From: Acidimicrobiaceae bacterium
GTDB lineage: Bacteria > Actinomycetota > Acidimicrobiia > Acidimicrobiales > RAAP-2
Assembly: GCA_003162475.1 (NCBI GenBank)
Contig: PMOI01000010.1
Span: 62,001 to 126,000 of the forward strand
DNA length: 64,000 nt
Direction: 5' to 3'
Both the position numbers and the translations under genes were made by a program. Positions 42,397 to 50,941 of the stretch are shown one piece after another (position 1 is the first letter of the stretch; every line of letters starts with the position of its first letter). Under the pieces are notes generated by a model. The model worked only from the letters and a program-made list of their open reading frames with translations, had not been told where the DNA came from and searched no databases.

Positions 42397-42517
42397 CGCC
42401 AATCGGAGATTGTGTACGTCGGCTCTCCGACGCCAACAACCTCCGATCCAACTGCGGGTCTGCAAGTTGGTGCGTCCATGTGTCCAATTCAGCGGATGCA
42501 GTTTGCGGGAGCTGTGA
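42397..42517 (+). repeat. Dispersed intergenic repeat, long copy
   Basis: Begins CGCCAATCGGAGATTGTG; arm ATCGGAGATTGT pairs with ACAACCTCCGAT (one mismatch), while CGGAG can also pair with the inner CTCCG. Ends in the 3' motif GCAGTTTGCGGGAGCTGTGA (42498-42517). The rest of 41861-42601 shows no gene. Confidence 0.8.
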
Positions 42518-42601
42518 TATTGAGAGAACGAACCCTCGGTGATTCTCAACTAGGTAGGCGCAAGATGTCAGAGAATGGATGAATCGGTAAGCACCTCGCC
42601 T

Positions 42602-44200
42602 CTATGGTTTGGAATCATGTCTGTAAATTTGGAGAAAGTCACCGTTGTAGAGCAAGCGATAGTTAGTCGCAAACCACGATCTCAGGGCTTCATCCACAGG
42701 GATTGTCGAAAACGCTGGACCATCACGAACAACATATTGTGCCGACTCAAAGTAAGTTTTCCACTGCGCTATTAAGGCGAGAGTAGGTGGGGTACTTTCG
42801 TTTCCCCAAGCCAACCGAATACCAATGGGATCGACTATGACGGGGCACCTAGGATCGCTCGACAGCAAACGATTCTCCACGACGCCGTAGCCGACGTCAT
42901 CGTAAATGACGCAAGAACCAACAGGAATGTAACGGGGGATCTCAGAGAGCGTCGCACTGTTACTTACTTCAGCCGACGTAAGGTCCATGTAAAAGTGGGT
43001 GTCCCAAAGGATCATGCTTAAGACAAAAATGACGCCGATGAAGCCAATCGCCCCAGAGACAAATCGGCGATCAGTGCCGGAAGACTCGAGGCCATGAGTC
43101 AGCGTTCGTAGTGGTTGTCCGAGGCGCGCCGTAGAGATTGCCAAGAGCCCCAGCAAAAATGGAAGCGCAACGGCCGAGTAGTGAGGATAGAAGAGTGGCG
43201 CCGCTAGTAATCCAAGTGTCGTGGTCAACGCGGCCAAAAGTAAGTAGATTTCAAGTCCGTCGATGCCGACCCGACGTGTGTACGCGATGGCGACCACACA
43301 GAGCAACACGACGAAACTAATTACCGCCTCTTGGGCAGTTGGAGGAAAACGCGTCAGAGCAAATCCCGTCATCCCAATTAGTCGTGCCAAGGTACCTGCG
43401 TTATTGCCCCAGTATCCCTTTCGAGTCAGCTGTTCCACGAAAACCTGACGAATGAAATTTCCTGGTGCCCCGAGTAAAAATGGCAAAGAGAACACGACGA
43501 AACTGCTCGCGGCGGCGATGACGAATATCCATACCCGCTTTCTGTAAAGCAGTGCGAGAGTGATCACCATGGCCACGAATGGGAAAAATGCCCAAACTTT
43601 AACTAGCGCGGCGAAGCCAAATAGCGCGCCGCCGACCGCTAGAGAACGGGTGGAAAGTCGGTCGCCATGAGGTTTCGAAGAGAAGATCGCTAGTGATCCG
43701 AGCAGAATGAAAAAAACAAGATACTGCTCAAGAAATAGCGCAGAGCTCATCTCGGAGGCGAGGGGCAGAAGCGCGAGGCCCATGCCGGCGATGAGCATTG
43801 CAGATCGTCCTCGATGTCGGACCAACCAAGCCAACATGCCTGCGTTGAGCGCCGATACGAACGAAGTAATCACTCGTGCGAGCTCTAAGCCGTCGTGACT
43901 TCCAAAGATTCGGCTGAAGATCGCCGCGGGGCTCATCAGAATTAATATGCCCGGGGGCTGGACGAAGGCGAAGTCTTTGTAGGGTAGAGCGCCAGAAATG
44001 AGATGGATCGATGCAGCTAAGTAAACACCGGAGTCGTATAGACCAACATATTTCGGTACAGTCAACTGCCAAAACGACATGCCGAGGCTTACCGAAATAG
44101 CTCCGACCACGATTGCGAGCTGATGCCATGGTCTAAATCTCTTAGAAAACGCTTCTCGAACAAGCGACTCTCGGCTTTTCTCATATGAAATCACTGACAC
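42602..44200 (-). CDS. GT39/ArnT-type integral membrane glycosyltransferase
   Basis: A 532-residue protein with about eleven membrane helices. The first extracytoplasmic loop carries YDSGVY with an acidic residue in the place of the catalytic Asp, followed by YKDFAFVQPPG, typical of the PMT/ArnT/GT39-like family that uses polyprenyl-phosphate sugars. A soluble domain of about 130 residues ends the protein. Role is probably glycosylation of surface proteins or cell-wall glycans; donor and acceptor cannot be read. Monocistronic. Confidence 0.85.
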   Translation of the reverse strand: MSVISYEKSRESLVREAFSKRFRPWHQLAIVVGAISVSLGMSFWQLTVPKYVGLYDSGVYLAASIHLISGALPYKDFAFVQPPGILILMSPAAIFSRIFGSHDGLELARVITSFVSALNAGMLAWLVRHRGRSAMLIAGMGLALLPLASEMSSALFLEQYLVFFILLGSLAIFSSKPHGDRLSTRSLAVGGALFGFAALVKVWAFFPFVAMVITLALLYRKRVWIFVIAAASSFVVFSLPFLLGAPGNFIRQVFVEQLTRKGYWGNNAGTLARLIGMTGFALTRFPPTAQEAVISFVVLLCVVAIAYTRRVGIDGLEIYLLLAALTTTLGLLAAPLFYPHYSAVALPFLLGLLAISTARLGQPLRTLTHGLESSGTDRRFVSGAIGFIGVIFVLSMILWDTHFYMDLTSAEVSNSATLSEIPRYIPVGSCVIYDDVGYGVVENRLLSSDPRCPVIVDPIGIRLAWGNESTPPTLALIAQWKTYFESAQYVVRDGPAFSTIPVDEALRSWFATNYRLLYNGDFLQIYRHDSKP

Positions 44201-44388
44201 GGCATCACGGATTTCTCAATTTCCTTTCAAACTTCCGAGGTCAATGTTTATTCTCCCAGAGCATCGGCACGGGGACCGGCTCTTCAGACGGCAACTTTCA
44301 ACCACGATAGAGAAAGCTAATGGCGGTGAGGAAACCTTGCGAGCGATACTTCGAATCCCAAGCTCAATGTCGAGCTCAGAATGCAGAT

Positions 44389-44423
44389 CGCCAGTCGGAG
44401 ATCGCTAACGTTCGCTGTCCGAC
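44389..44423 (+). repeat. Dispersed intergenic repeat, short copy
   Basis: CGCCAGTCGGAGATCGCTAA followed by CGTTCGCTGTCCGAC; the start matches the long copies, the inner arm is changed. A full copy follows 190 bases later. The rest of 44201-44755 holds no gene. Confidence 0.6.
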
Positions 44424-44610
44424 GTGAAAACACACGCTTGGCCTTTGCGTCCCTACTTCATCCTTACAATTTCGGCTAACTGCGCTGGACCTAGTGGGCT
44501 TCATGGGCGAATTCCCGGATAACTACCCCGTCAGCGGTCGAGGTGAGCAGTTCTGCCAGAACACCCGGAACTAATCTTCCGTCGCTTAAGCGGACACCCG
44601 ACTCCTAATA

Positions 44611-44732
44611 CGCCAGTCGGAGATTGTGGACGTCGGCTCTCCGACTCCGACAATCTCTGACCTTCGCGGAGTCAGTAATTTCCTACGCTATGCATTGCCC
44701 GATCGCGTCGATGTACTTTGCAGGTGCTGTGA
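44611..44732 (+). repeat. Dispersed intergenic repeat, long copy (best preserved hairpin arms)
   Basis: GTCGGAGATTGT (arm I), CTCTCCGAC (inner arm) and ACAATCTCTGAC (outer arm) follow in order. Arm I pairs with either partner but not both. The 3' motif is GTACTTTGCAGGTGCTGTGA (44713-44732). It ends 24 bases after the stop of the minus-strand gene at 44756. Confidence 0.85.
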
Positions 44733-44755
44733 CAGGGAGCGCATCCACTACTTCG

Positions 44756-45436
44756 TTAGTGCCCACCGACGGCCGGCGCGGCGTCTACCACGATCACCTC
44801 GCTGAAGTTCCGCCCGTCCACTTGCCAGGCGTAACAACCCCCCGAGGTGACCCACGTACTGCCCGGCATGGTCCGGAAACCGTCCGTTGTGTTCAGAGTT
44901 GGACCAGCGGGGACGACGAGGGGTCCAGAGCCAGGTTCCAGACCAGTTTGACCAGGCTGGACTTCGATGGGGCCGTTTGCTCCGAGCCGCTTGGCGCGGA
45001 CGACAAACGGACCGTCGTAGCCGGGCATCGCGAACCACAACGTTTGGAGCGCGAACCACCCAGGAGTATCGGTGGCGAAGCCGAGATCGGCACGACCCTG
45101 AACCAGGTCGCCACGATTCGAAATGAGGACTCGCGCGGGACCGTTCCCGAGGGCGACACCGCTGAAGAAGGAGTTGCTCACCGTCGCGCCGGCCGTTGCG
45201 GGGCAGCTCTCGCCGGGCTGGAGTGAGGGGAAGTGGAGCGGCCGGGCGAGCAACGAGGTGGTTCGAGGCGACCGGGCAATCACGCTGGCGGTGAAGAAGC
45301 CGGCGATCGCGAACAGGACGACAAGTCCAACAATGAGCCAGCGTCGACGCTGCCGTCGACGCGCCTCTTTGATCAGCGCTTCCGCGTCGAACGTCGGAGC
45401 GTCCGTGGTTGACGTCCTTACTCGGAGAAGCATCAT
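44756..45436 (-). CDS. Membrane-anchored exported protein coupled to GntR
   Basis: 226 residues from the ATGATG at 45436, which overlaps the gntR stop (ATGA). N-terminal tag DAEALIKEARRRQRRRW, then one membrane helix (about 31-53) and an extracytoplasmic domain of about 170 residues with two Cys. The tag and layout recur in the proteins at 50237, 50942 and 52135, each next to a GntR gene. The outer domain resembles DUF4232-like proteins in general shape only. The tag may contact the regulator or membrane lipids (inference). Confidence 0.75.
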   Translation of the reverse strand: MMLLRVRTSTTDAPTFDAEALIKEARRRQRRRWLIVGLVVLFAIAGFFTASVIARSPRTTSLLARPLHFPSLQPGESCPATAGATVSNSFFSGVALGNGPARVLISNRGDLVQGRADLGFATDTPGWFALQTLWFAMPGYDGPFVVRAKRLGANGPIEVQPGQTGLEPGSGPLVVPAGPTLNTTDGFRTMPGSTWVTSGGCYAWQVDGRNFSEVIVVDAAPAVGGH

Positions 45437-45795
45437 CCGTGCCTCGGAGACACGTTCTCGATGATTCGTAGCAGCTCCTCGCGTCGATAGCCCTGTTGAC
45501 ACGCGACCCGAACAAGCTCTTGGGCCTTTGTGAGCACGATGCTCTTTTGGCGCGCCCCACTAGTGACGGTGGTCCCGCGTCCACGACGGAACTCCAAGAG
45601 ACCTTCCTCGCGGAGAATCCTCAACGCTCGAAGAACCGTGTTCGTGTTGACCCCGAGGACCGCAGCTAAATCTCGAGCGGGCGGAAGTTTCTCGCCTGGC
45701 TTTGCCTCGCCGTCGGCGATCGCTCGTCGGATGTCTCCAGCTACCTGGTCATGGAGCAGCGCTGGATCGGCACGGTCAATCTTCATGCGAAACAT
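45433..45795 (-). CDS. GntR-family regulator (YtrA-like), coupled to membrane protein
   Basis: A 120-residue regulator with the winged helix (LLHDQVAGDIRRAIADGEAK, LPPARDLAAVLGVNTNTVLRAL) and a short helical tail (IVLTKAQELVRVACQQGYRREELLRIIENV). It has no effector domain. ATG at 45795 follows a palindrome (45797-45815) with a -10-like TACTCT inside, so the mRNA is probably leaderless and autoregulated. ATGs at 45795 and 45786. The tail matches that of the regulator at 51693 closely. Confidence 0.9.
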   Translation of the reverse strand: MFRMKIDRADPALLHDQVAGDIRRAIADGEAKPGEKLPPARDLAAVLGVNTNTVLRALRILREEGLLEFRRGRGTTVTSGARQKSIVLTKAQELVRVACQQGYRREELLRIIENVSPRHG

Positions 45796-45796
45796 G

Positions 45797-45815
45797 GTGC
45801 TAGCCAGAGTAGCAC
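45797..45815 (-). promoter_or_regulatory. GntR operator next to start codon
   Basis: Arms GTGCTA (45797-45802) and TAGCAC (45810-45815) with a 7-base spacer directly precede the ATG. The -10-like hexamer lies in the spacer, so regulator binding would block transcription. Confidence 0.55.
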
Positions 45816-45988
45816 TCCTCAGTCAACCAAGAAACCGATCAACACTTGACCCAAACCCAGATCAAACCCTGATAAACGTGGCCCACCCAACGTGGTCTAG
45901 CCCATTTGGCGGGGGCTGGAAGACTCGAACCCAACGTATGACGTCGTCCCTGGTAAATGAGTCTCGCTACAGTCTCCACGTCTGAATC

Positions 45989-46112
45989 CTCCAGTCGGAG
46001 AATGTTGAAGTCGGCTCACCGACACGAGGAATCTTTGATTCCTTGAATCTCAGTTCCTATCAAAAACACTGAAAGGCAGTCTTTTCAAGACGCAGTTTGA
46101 GGGTTCTGTGAT
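45989..46112 (+). repeat. Dispersed intergenic repeat, long copy (diverged arms)
   Basis: CCAGTCGGAGAATGTTGAAG then GTCGGCTCACCGACACGAGG; 3' motif GCAGTTTGAGGGTTCTGTGA at 46093-46112. No gene in 45816-46249. Confidence 0.7.
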
Positions 46113-46249
46113 CCAGGAAGTGTACTGATGTTCTCGCGACGGTACTCGACCGCAAATCGGCGAAGTTTTAAGTTGATCCAGCATGGCACGAATGAGTCCG
46201 CCGAAGGAAATTTAGTTGAGCGATTCGTCGGGCTGAGATTGGCGAGTGG

Positions 46250-47056
46250 TCACATACTTGACATTGGCGTCGCCGTCAGCCCGGGAAGTAGTGACGGAAA
46301 GAACAGCACGAGAGCAGCGATGACGAGCAGAGATACGCCTACTACGCGCGAGAACGCTGTTCCGTGTCGCCAGACCTTCTCAATCAAGATCACCCCCGCG
46401 AGCGCGACCATCACGGGAATGTTCATAGCGCCGACAGCAACCAGCACGATCATGAGACCCCAACAGCAACCGACGCAGTACAGCCCGTGGTGGATTCCGA
46501 CACGAAGATCGCGTACCGGACCCTTATAGCTCGCGTAGTGGAAGAGCGAACCCAGCGGTGTCCGACAATGACGGAGGCAGGCCCCCTTTAACGGCGTTAG
46601 TTGGTGAACGCCGGCCACCGCGAAGATTGCGGCACCGACCCATCGAACAGTGCCGGGCGCATCGTTGGCGAGCCTGCCCGCACCCAACAACACGACGTAG
46701 ACGGCGGCACCAAATGCCGCCCACGCACAAAGGTAGCCCGCGAGGAACGAGGCAATGCCGACTACGCGATCTCGCGAACTCGGTCGAGCGGCCACCGAGC
46801 GAATCCACACGATAGCCATCGGCGCCACCGACGGGAACATCATGGCGGCCATCATGACGACCCAGATGGGTAGGAACGTGGTCAGGGACATCCCCATCAC
46901 GCCAGGTCCGACGTTCATCGTGCCAGCCCATGCGATGGTCGCGGCCCACGCCAGCGCCGCGATGAGGCATAGCCCAATCCATCCAGGTAGGAGTTGGCGC
47001 AGCGGTATCCCTAGCGGTGAACTCGCGTCCACGCGGGTCTCAGCCTTGGTACGCAA
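46250..47056 (-). CDS. DUF2182 membrane protein (metal-binding type)
   Basis: A 268-residue protein with about seven helices. The WVVMMAAMMFPSVAPM segment and the later LTPLKGACLRHCR and GLYCVGCCWGLM segments are the DUF2182 signature with Cys/His residues that can bind metal (copper or similar). Family members often stand beside DUF1326 proteins, as here. TTG at 47056 overlaps the DUF1326 end; an in-frame GTG at about 47032 is the alternative start. Possible role: copper or thiol handling in the membrane (family inference). Confidence 0.85.
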   Translation of the reverse strand: MRTKAETRVDASSPLGIPLRQLLPGWIGLCLIAALAWAATIAWAGTMNVGPGVMGMSLTTFLPIWVVMMAAMMFPSVAPMAIVWIRSVAARPSSRDRVVGIASFLAGYLCAWAAFGAAVYVVLLGAGRLANDAPGTVRWVGAAIFAVAGVHQLTPLKGACLRHCRTPLGSLFHYASYKGPVRDLRVGIHHGLYCVGCCWGLMIVLVAVGAMNIPVMVALAGVILIEKVWRHGTAFSRVVGVSLLVIAALVLFFPSLLPGLTATPMSSM

Positions 47057-47633
47057 ATTCCGTCACGAAACTATTGGTGCCCGAGAACTCTGCGTCCCAG
47101 TGGTCGTGGTAACTATTCGCGCCGGCTTTCGCTTGGGTTACGGGTTGAGAGACGGCGCCCAGGAGAGGGTTAGTGATAACCGGTGGGTGCGAGCCGTCCA
47201 TGCCGACCATCTCTTCAGACTCCATCGACAGCACGGCTCCCGCCGATGCCTTGAGCGAACCAGCGTTGCGGCTGAACGAAATTGATGCTGGCGTCACACC
47301 CGCAACTTCTCCGATCAGCGGACCCAGGGCGGCGAGATGGCCACCAGCGCCGCCCGAGAAGATTGCGCCCAAAGCTTCGGACTGCTCGAGGGTCGCGCGA
47401 TCATCGAGATAGAGTGCGACCTTCCAATTGCCGTCTGTCATCTTCTTGGGTGTGTGCACCGCCATCACTGCGTTCAGTCCAGCGAGGTCGACACCCTCCC
47501 TTTGGCCCTCCGTTACGTGCCAGGCGAGCAGCAAATCACATGCATCGTTCGTCGCCGCTCCGAGCCAAATGCAAGCGCAACTGACGTCGCAATTACACGT
47601 TTCGAAGTAGTCACCTTTGACTGAGAAACTCAT
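47040..47633 (-). CDS. DUF1326 protein
   Basis: About 197 residues from ATG 47633. The N-terminal GDYFETCNCDVSCACIW cluster (Cys13, Cys15, Cys19 and Cys21) marks DUF1326. The rest is a beta-rich domain. It is the first gene of a two-gene operon with DUF2182, overlapping it by 17 bases. The two families are commonly paired, which points to a shared metal-related task not settled by sequence. The upstream in-frame ATG at 47657 is less likely. Confidence 0.9.
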   Translation of the reverse strand: MSFSVKGDYFETCNCDVSCACIWLGAATNDACDLLLAWHVTEGQREGVDLAGLNAVMAVHTPKKMTDGNWKVALYLDDRATLEQSEALGAIFSGGAGGHLAALGPLIGEVAGVTPASISFSRNAGSLKASAGAVLSMESEEMVGMDGSHPPVITNPLLGAVSQPVTQAKAGANSYHDHWDAEFSGTNSFVTEFAYQG

Positions 47634-47938
47634 CTCTGATCCCCCTATTTCGCACACTGCAGCGCGCCGTGCGTTGGCCTCGTCTCGGACTATAGGTCGG
47701 TCGAGGTAGAGATTGTCATATAATTTTCTCGACCCATCATTGAAATCGCCATTCGACGGTGGGTGACGCCGAACCGGCGAAAACTCAGGCGTCGTAGTGC
47801 GACAACCACCAGTGATTGGTTTGAAAATAGGCGCGCAGGACCCTAGACAGCATTCAGGCCGACAAGGTTAGGCATAAGTGCTTGGTAACAGATCAGCCGA
47901 ATCGGTCCTCCGGCACTTGACCAGATCAGGTGATCAAG

Positions 47939-48128
47939 CGCCAGTGCCTGGTATCGAACCAGTCACGTCGGGCCTCTGACACCAACCTCGACTAGACCGC
48001 GAGCCGCCAGTGCGAGGTTGCATTCCTGTCACGTTGGGTCTCCGATACCAACAATCTCCGACTCAATCTTTCAACGGTGATTGCAACATCTTTAGTGCGT
48101 CGTCCGTCTGAACCCGCGGGTGCTGTGA
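47939..48128 (+). repeat. Dispersed intergenic repeat, long double copy
   Basis: Unit 1 CGCCAGTGCCTGGTATCGAA (47939) with CCTCTGACACCAAC; unit 2 CGCCAGTGCGAGGTTGCATT (48005) with GTCTCCGATACCAACAAT; shared 3' motif end CGCGGGTGCTGTGA (48115-48128). The same unit pair stands at 39.2 kb. 47658-48322 has no gene. Confidence 0.75.
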
Positions 48129-48322
48129 TGCAGAGAACACACCGTGCTCCGATTACTTAGGCGAGACTTCCAGTGAATCACGCACGGCGGATCGAAAACC
48201 ATGGAGTCCAATTCTCATTGTTTTGTATTCGTCAGATCGATAGTCGCAGCCGTCATGGGCCTCGACTTTCTTCAAACATTCCGACAGTCGTGACATTCAC
48301 CGCGCCAAGTACTCTTTAACGA

Positions 48323-48934
48323 GTGTCTCTTTCTCCTCCCACTCTCGAAGTTGACGAGACCCCGCCTCCACCCGTTTCGAAGCGACGGTTCCGCCAACGA
48401 TCCCTCATTGAGTGGCTCGTCGTCGTGGCGGCGGCGGTCCTCGTCTCGCTATTAATACGCACTTACGTTTTTCAAACCTTTTTCATCCCTTCGGGATCGA
48501 TGGAACCGACGTTGCAGATCGGCGACCGCATCATCGTCAATAAACTTAGCGTCGAATTCGGCACCATCCACGTCGGCGACATCTTGGTCTTCAAAGCTCC
48601 CAAGGCCGTGGCCCTGACCGGCCCGCACGGCTGTAGCGATAAAGTCGCCGATCTCGTCAAGCGCGTGATCGGAGTTCCCGGTGACCATTTGGTGTCAAAG
48701 GGCAACACCATCTACGTGAACGGGAAGCCCCTCAAGCAGCCGTGGACCCACGTCGCCCAGATCGGTTCTAAACCCCTCGAGCCGACCTATGTCACGAAGA
48801 ACCATTACTTCATGATGGGCGACAACGAACCCGGTTCCTGTGACAGTCGCTACTGGGGACTTATCCCACGCTCTGCCGTCATTGGTAAGGCCTTCGTGCG
48901 CATTTGGCCGCTCTCGCGACTCGGTTTCCTCTAA
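48323..48934 (+). CDS. lepB: Type I signal peptidase
   Basis: A 203-residue membrane peptidase: cytosolic N-terminus rich in Pro and Arg, membrane helix (about 29-48), catalytic Ser59 in PSGSM, catalytic Lys113 in KRVIGVPGD, and the C-terminal box GDNEPGSCDSRYWG (166-179). It removes signal peptides of exported proteins such as the several secreted proteins encoded here. GTG start at 48323. Length is normal for actinobacterial LepB with a single helix. Confidence 0.95.
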   Translation: MSLSPPTLEVDETPPPPVSKRRFRQRSLIEWLVVVAAAVLVSLLIRTYVFQTFFIPSGSMEPTLQIGDRIIVNKLSVEFGTIHVGDILVFKAPKAVALTGPHGCSDKVADLVKRVIGVPGDHLVSKGNTIYVNGKPLKQPWTHVAQIGSKPLEPTYVTKNHYFMMGDNEPGSCDSRYWGLIPRSAVIGKAFVRIWPLSRLGFL

Positions 48935-49127
48935 CTCGAGAGCGAATGCGCCACGAAGAACGACCACATCACGGCGTTGGCGTCAATCGCGCTCGACTGA
49001 GGGCCGAGATCTGCGGTGAGGCGCGAGGGCATCGCTGCGCCGCCCGAGCCACCAGTAGCAGGACCGTCACATGCGTGCGTTACCAAGACCTCTGCGACCC
49101 TCCACATGGTCCTTCCATGCTCGAACT

Positions 49128-49163
49128 CGCCAGTCGAAGATTGTGGGAGTCGGCTCCCCGACG
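49128..49163 (+). repeat. Dispersed intergenic repeat, short copy
   Basis: CGCCAGTCGAAGATTGTGGG then GTCGGCTCCCCGACG. No 3' motif. It lies about 85 bases before the stop of the DUF4232 gene, on the opposite strand. 48935-49248 has no gene. Confidence 0.6.
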
Positions 49164-49248
49164 TCTCAGGTTCGCACCTAATCGCTCATGCCGGTCGACG
49201 CGTGACTCTGGGCTATGTACTTCGTCCGAGCACCAGATCAGAGCCGGC

Positions 49249-49851
49249 TTACAGCAGCAACTCTGATCGCAGCGGGCGGGAAGGATCGCTTCCGGACACG
49301 CCGGCCACCATCGGATTAACGGTGATGCCGCCGCCGCAGTAGATCCATGCGGAGTACACACGCGGCACGGGAATCACCGCACGCCCCGTCAGTGATTTCA
49401 CCGACATCAAAATTCGACTGGCGTTGATGCATGTAGGCATGACGTCATTGCCAAAGATCCAAAACGACGCAATCCCACCCGGCAAAAGGCGAATTGACGG
49501 AATGCGTCGACCGGAAGTGATGCCCATCATGTCGTTTCCAAAGTGCCCAGCAAAGTCCTCGGTCTTCATCAATAGTCGTTTGCCGTTCTCGTAAAAGGAA
49601 ATGGACGGATAGCCGCTAACGACGCATGCAGAACCGCCGTCATTACGGATCCAGAACAACTCTCCAAAGGTCCCGGCGAGACCTCCTGTGGTCCCTCGCC
49701 AGATGACGTTCAGATCATCAGAACCGCACCTCAGCGTGGACGTAGGCGTAGCGTCTGCGCCGGACGGGGCGACACCGATCAGAAGGAGCGAAGATAATGC
49801 CAGAAGCAATCTGGTCGCAATCCGCGTACTTCTCGAGCAACCATCACGCAT
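49249..49851 (-). CDS. Secreted DUF4232 protein 1
   Basis: 200 residues from ATG 49851: signal peptide (RIATRLLLALSSLLLIGVAP) and a DUF4232-type beta domain with CGSDDL, SACVVSGYPSISFYENG and the late IYCGGGITVNPMV. Conserved Cys in this family form disulfides. Function unknown; the family is common in secreted actinobacterial proteins. Unlike the next two paralogues it has a normal signal peptide and lacks the Arg-block tag. The long upstream extension to 49932 is unlikely to be translated. Confidence 0.8.
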   Translation of the reverse strand: MRDGCSRSTRIATRLLLALSSLLLIGVAPSGADATPTSTLRCGSDDLNVIWRGTTGGLAGTFGELFWIRNDGGSACVVSGYPSISFYENGKRLLMKTEDFAGHFGNDMMGITSGRRIPSIRLLPGGIASFWIFGNDVMPTCINASRILMSVKSLTGRAVIPVPRVYSAWIYCGGGITVNPMVAGVSGSDPSRPLRSELLL

Positions 49852-49973
49852 GAGCGCAAAACTACCTTCATTCGCAGCAATGAATCCATCGGAGACTGCC
49901 CCGACCGGCTCAGGTCGGGACTGAGGTGCCAACGTGCAGCGAAGGTGGACGGAACCGTGGGACTTCTAGGACG

Positions 49974-50240
49974 GTGAAACGAGCAACTAAGTGCCAGGTC
50001 GTTCGCGGGTGCCTTTGTTTCGTTGCAATCGCCGGCGCTCTGTTTAGTTTTTGCCTTCAAGGGATTTCTTATGAGGACACGGGAACAGTACCGAAGTTCG
50101 AGTTGGGCCACCCCTTCGTAGCCGCGACCGGAGTGTTTAGCTCTCCGCCCCAATGCGCCTACGCTCACCTACCGTCCGCAGCGAACGGGCAGCACTGGGT
50201 GTGTAAAGGTGACCTAGCGCAAACGGTCCCTAACGGTTAG
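49974..50240 (+). CDS. Possible small exported protein
   Basis: An 88-residue frame from GTG 49974 with a hydrophobic N-terminal segment (about 13-28) and a Cys-containing soluble part ending KGDLAQTVPNG. It stops 4 bases inside the convergent DUF4232 gene. The binding site is weak (GGACGGTG). The hydrophobic start fits a signal peptide. No family. Confidence 0.42.
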   Translation: MKRATKCQVVRGCLCFVAIAGALFSFCLQGISYEDTGTVPKFELGHPFVAATGVFSSPPQCAYAHLPSAANGQHWVCKGDLAQTVPNG

Positions 50241-50863
50241 GAACCCGACGCGATCCCGCTCGATCCCTTAACGAGCGGTGTCACTTGAAGGTGGCCGCAG
50301 TAGTCACCCATGCCTCGGGAAACGCCAACATTGGCCTGGTACATGGACCGTGCCGTCAGGACATCCCGCGAACCGGGCAACGTGATCTGGATCGAGTTGA
50401 TCTGCGGGCAGGTGGACGGGATACCGCCGCCGCCGCCGCTCATGTCGACCGTGAAGGACACGATGTGAGGACGCGACGTGACGGAGAGCCGAGGGAGCGG
50501 CGCGTTGGTCGTCATCCCTCCGCCGAGATAGGCGTTTCGCACGTCGCTGGCCATCGCGGTTGAGTGGCTCGTGAGTTGCGCGCCGACGACCGGGTAGCCG
50601 CTCATCGTGCACGTTGCTGAAGACGACACCGAGGCGCGCACGAGCAGGCCGCCATGCCCCAAACCTCCGGGCATTCCCGTCACGCCGAGCAGTTCCACGC
50701 GTGCGCTTGGACACGTCAGTGTCGCTGCCGAAGACGCGTTGCTATTGCTAGACGCCGCCGGCGAGGATGAGAAACGATCGACGCCAACCACGATGAGACA
50801 CGCCAAAGCTAAGAGAATGATGACGATCAGTCCGCGACGACGACGTCTGCGCCGCGAGACCAC
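50237..50863 (-). CDS. Membrane-anchored DUF4232 protein 2 (start codon altered)
   Basis: From GTG 50863: a 208-residue protein with an Arg block, one membrane helix (about 10-29) and a DUF4232 domain (CPSARVELLGV, TCTMSGYPVVGAQL, YCGHLQVTPLV). The frame is open upstream for 26 more codons with full similarity to the tag of the paralogue (LLDEEALIKEARV), but the place of the paralogue's ATG is ATC and a TAG precedes it by one codon. The true start is therefore uncertain: the internal GTG, an unusual ATC, or stop readthrough from the gene at 50942. Confidence 0.75.
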   Translation of the reverse strand: MVSRRRRRRRGLIVIILLALACLIVVGVDRFSSSPAASSNSNASSAATLTCPSARVELLGVTGMPGGLGHGGLLVRASVSSSATCTMSGYPVVGAQLTSHSTAMASDVRNAYLGGGMTTNAPLPRLSVTSRPHIVSFTVDMSGGGGGIPSTCPQINSIQITLPGSRDVLTARSMYQANVGVSRGMGDYCGHLQVTPLVKGSSGIASGS

Positions 50864-50941
50864 GCGAGCTTCTTTTATAAGAGCCTCTTCATCGAGGAGG
50901 TCGATGGTGCTGGGGACCAGTTGCTTGATGGTTGCGATGGC

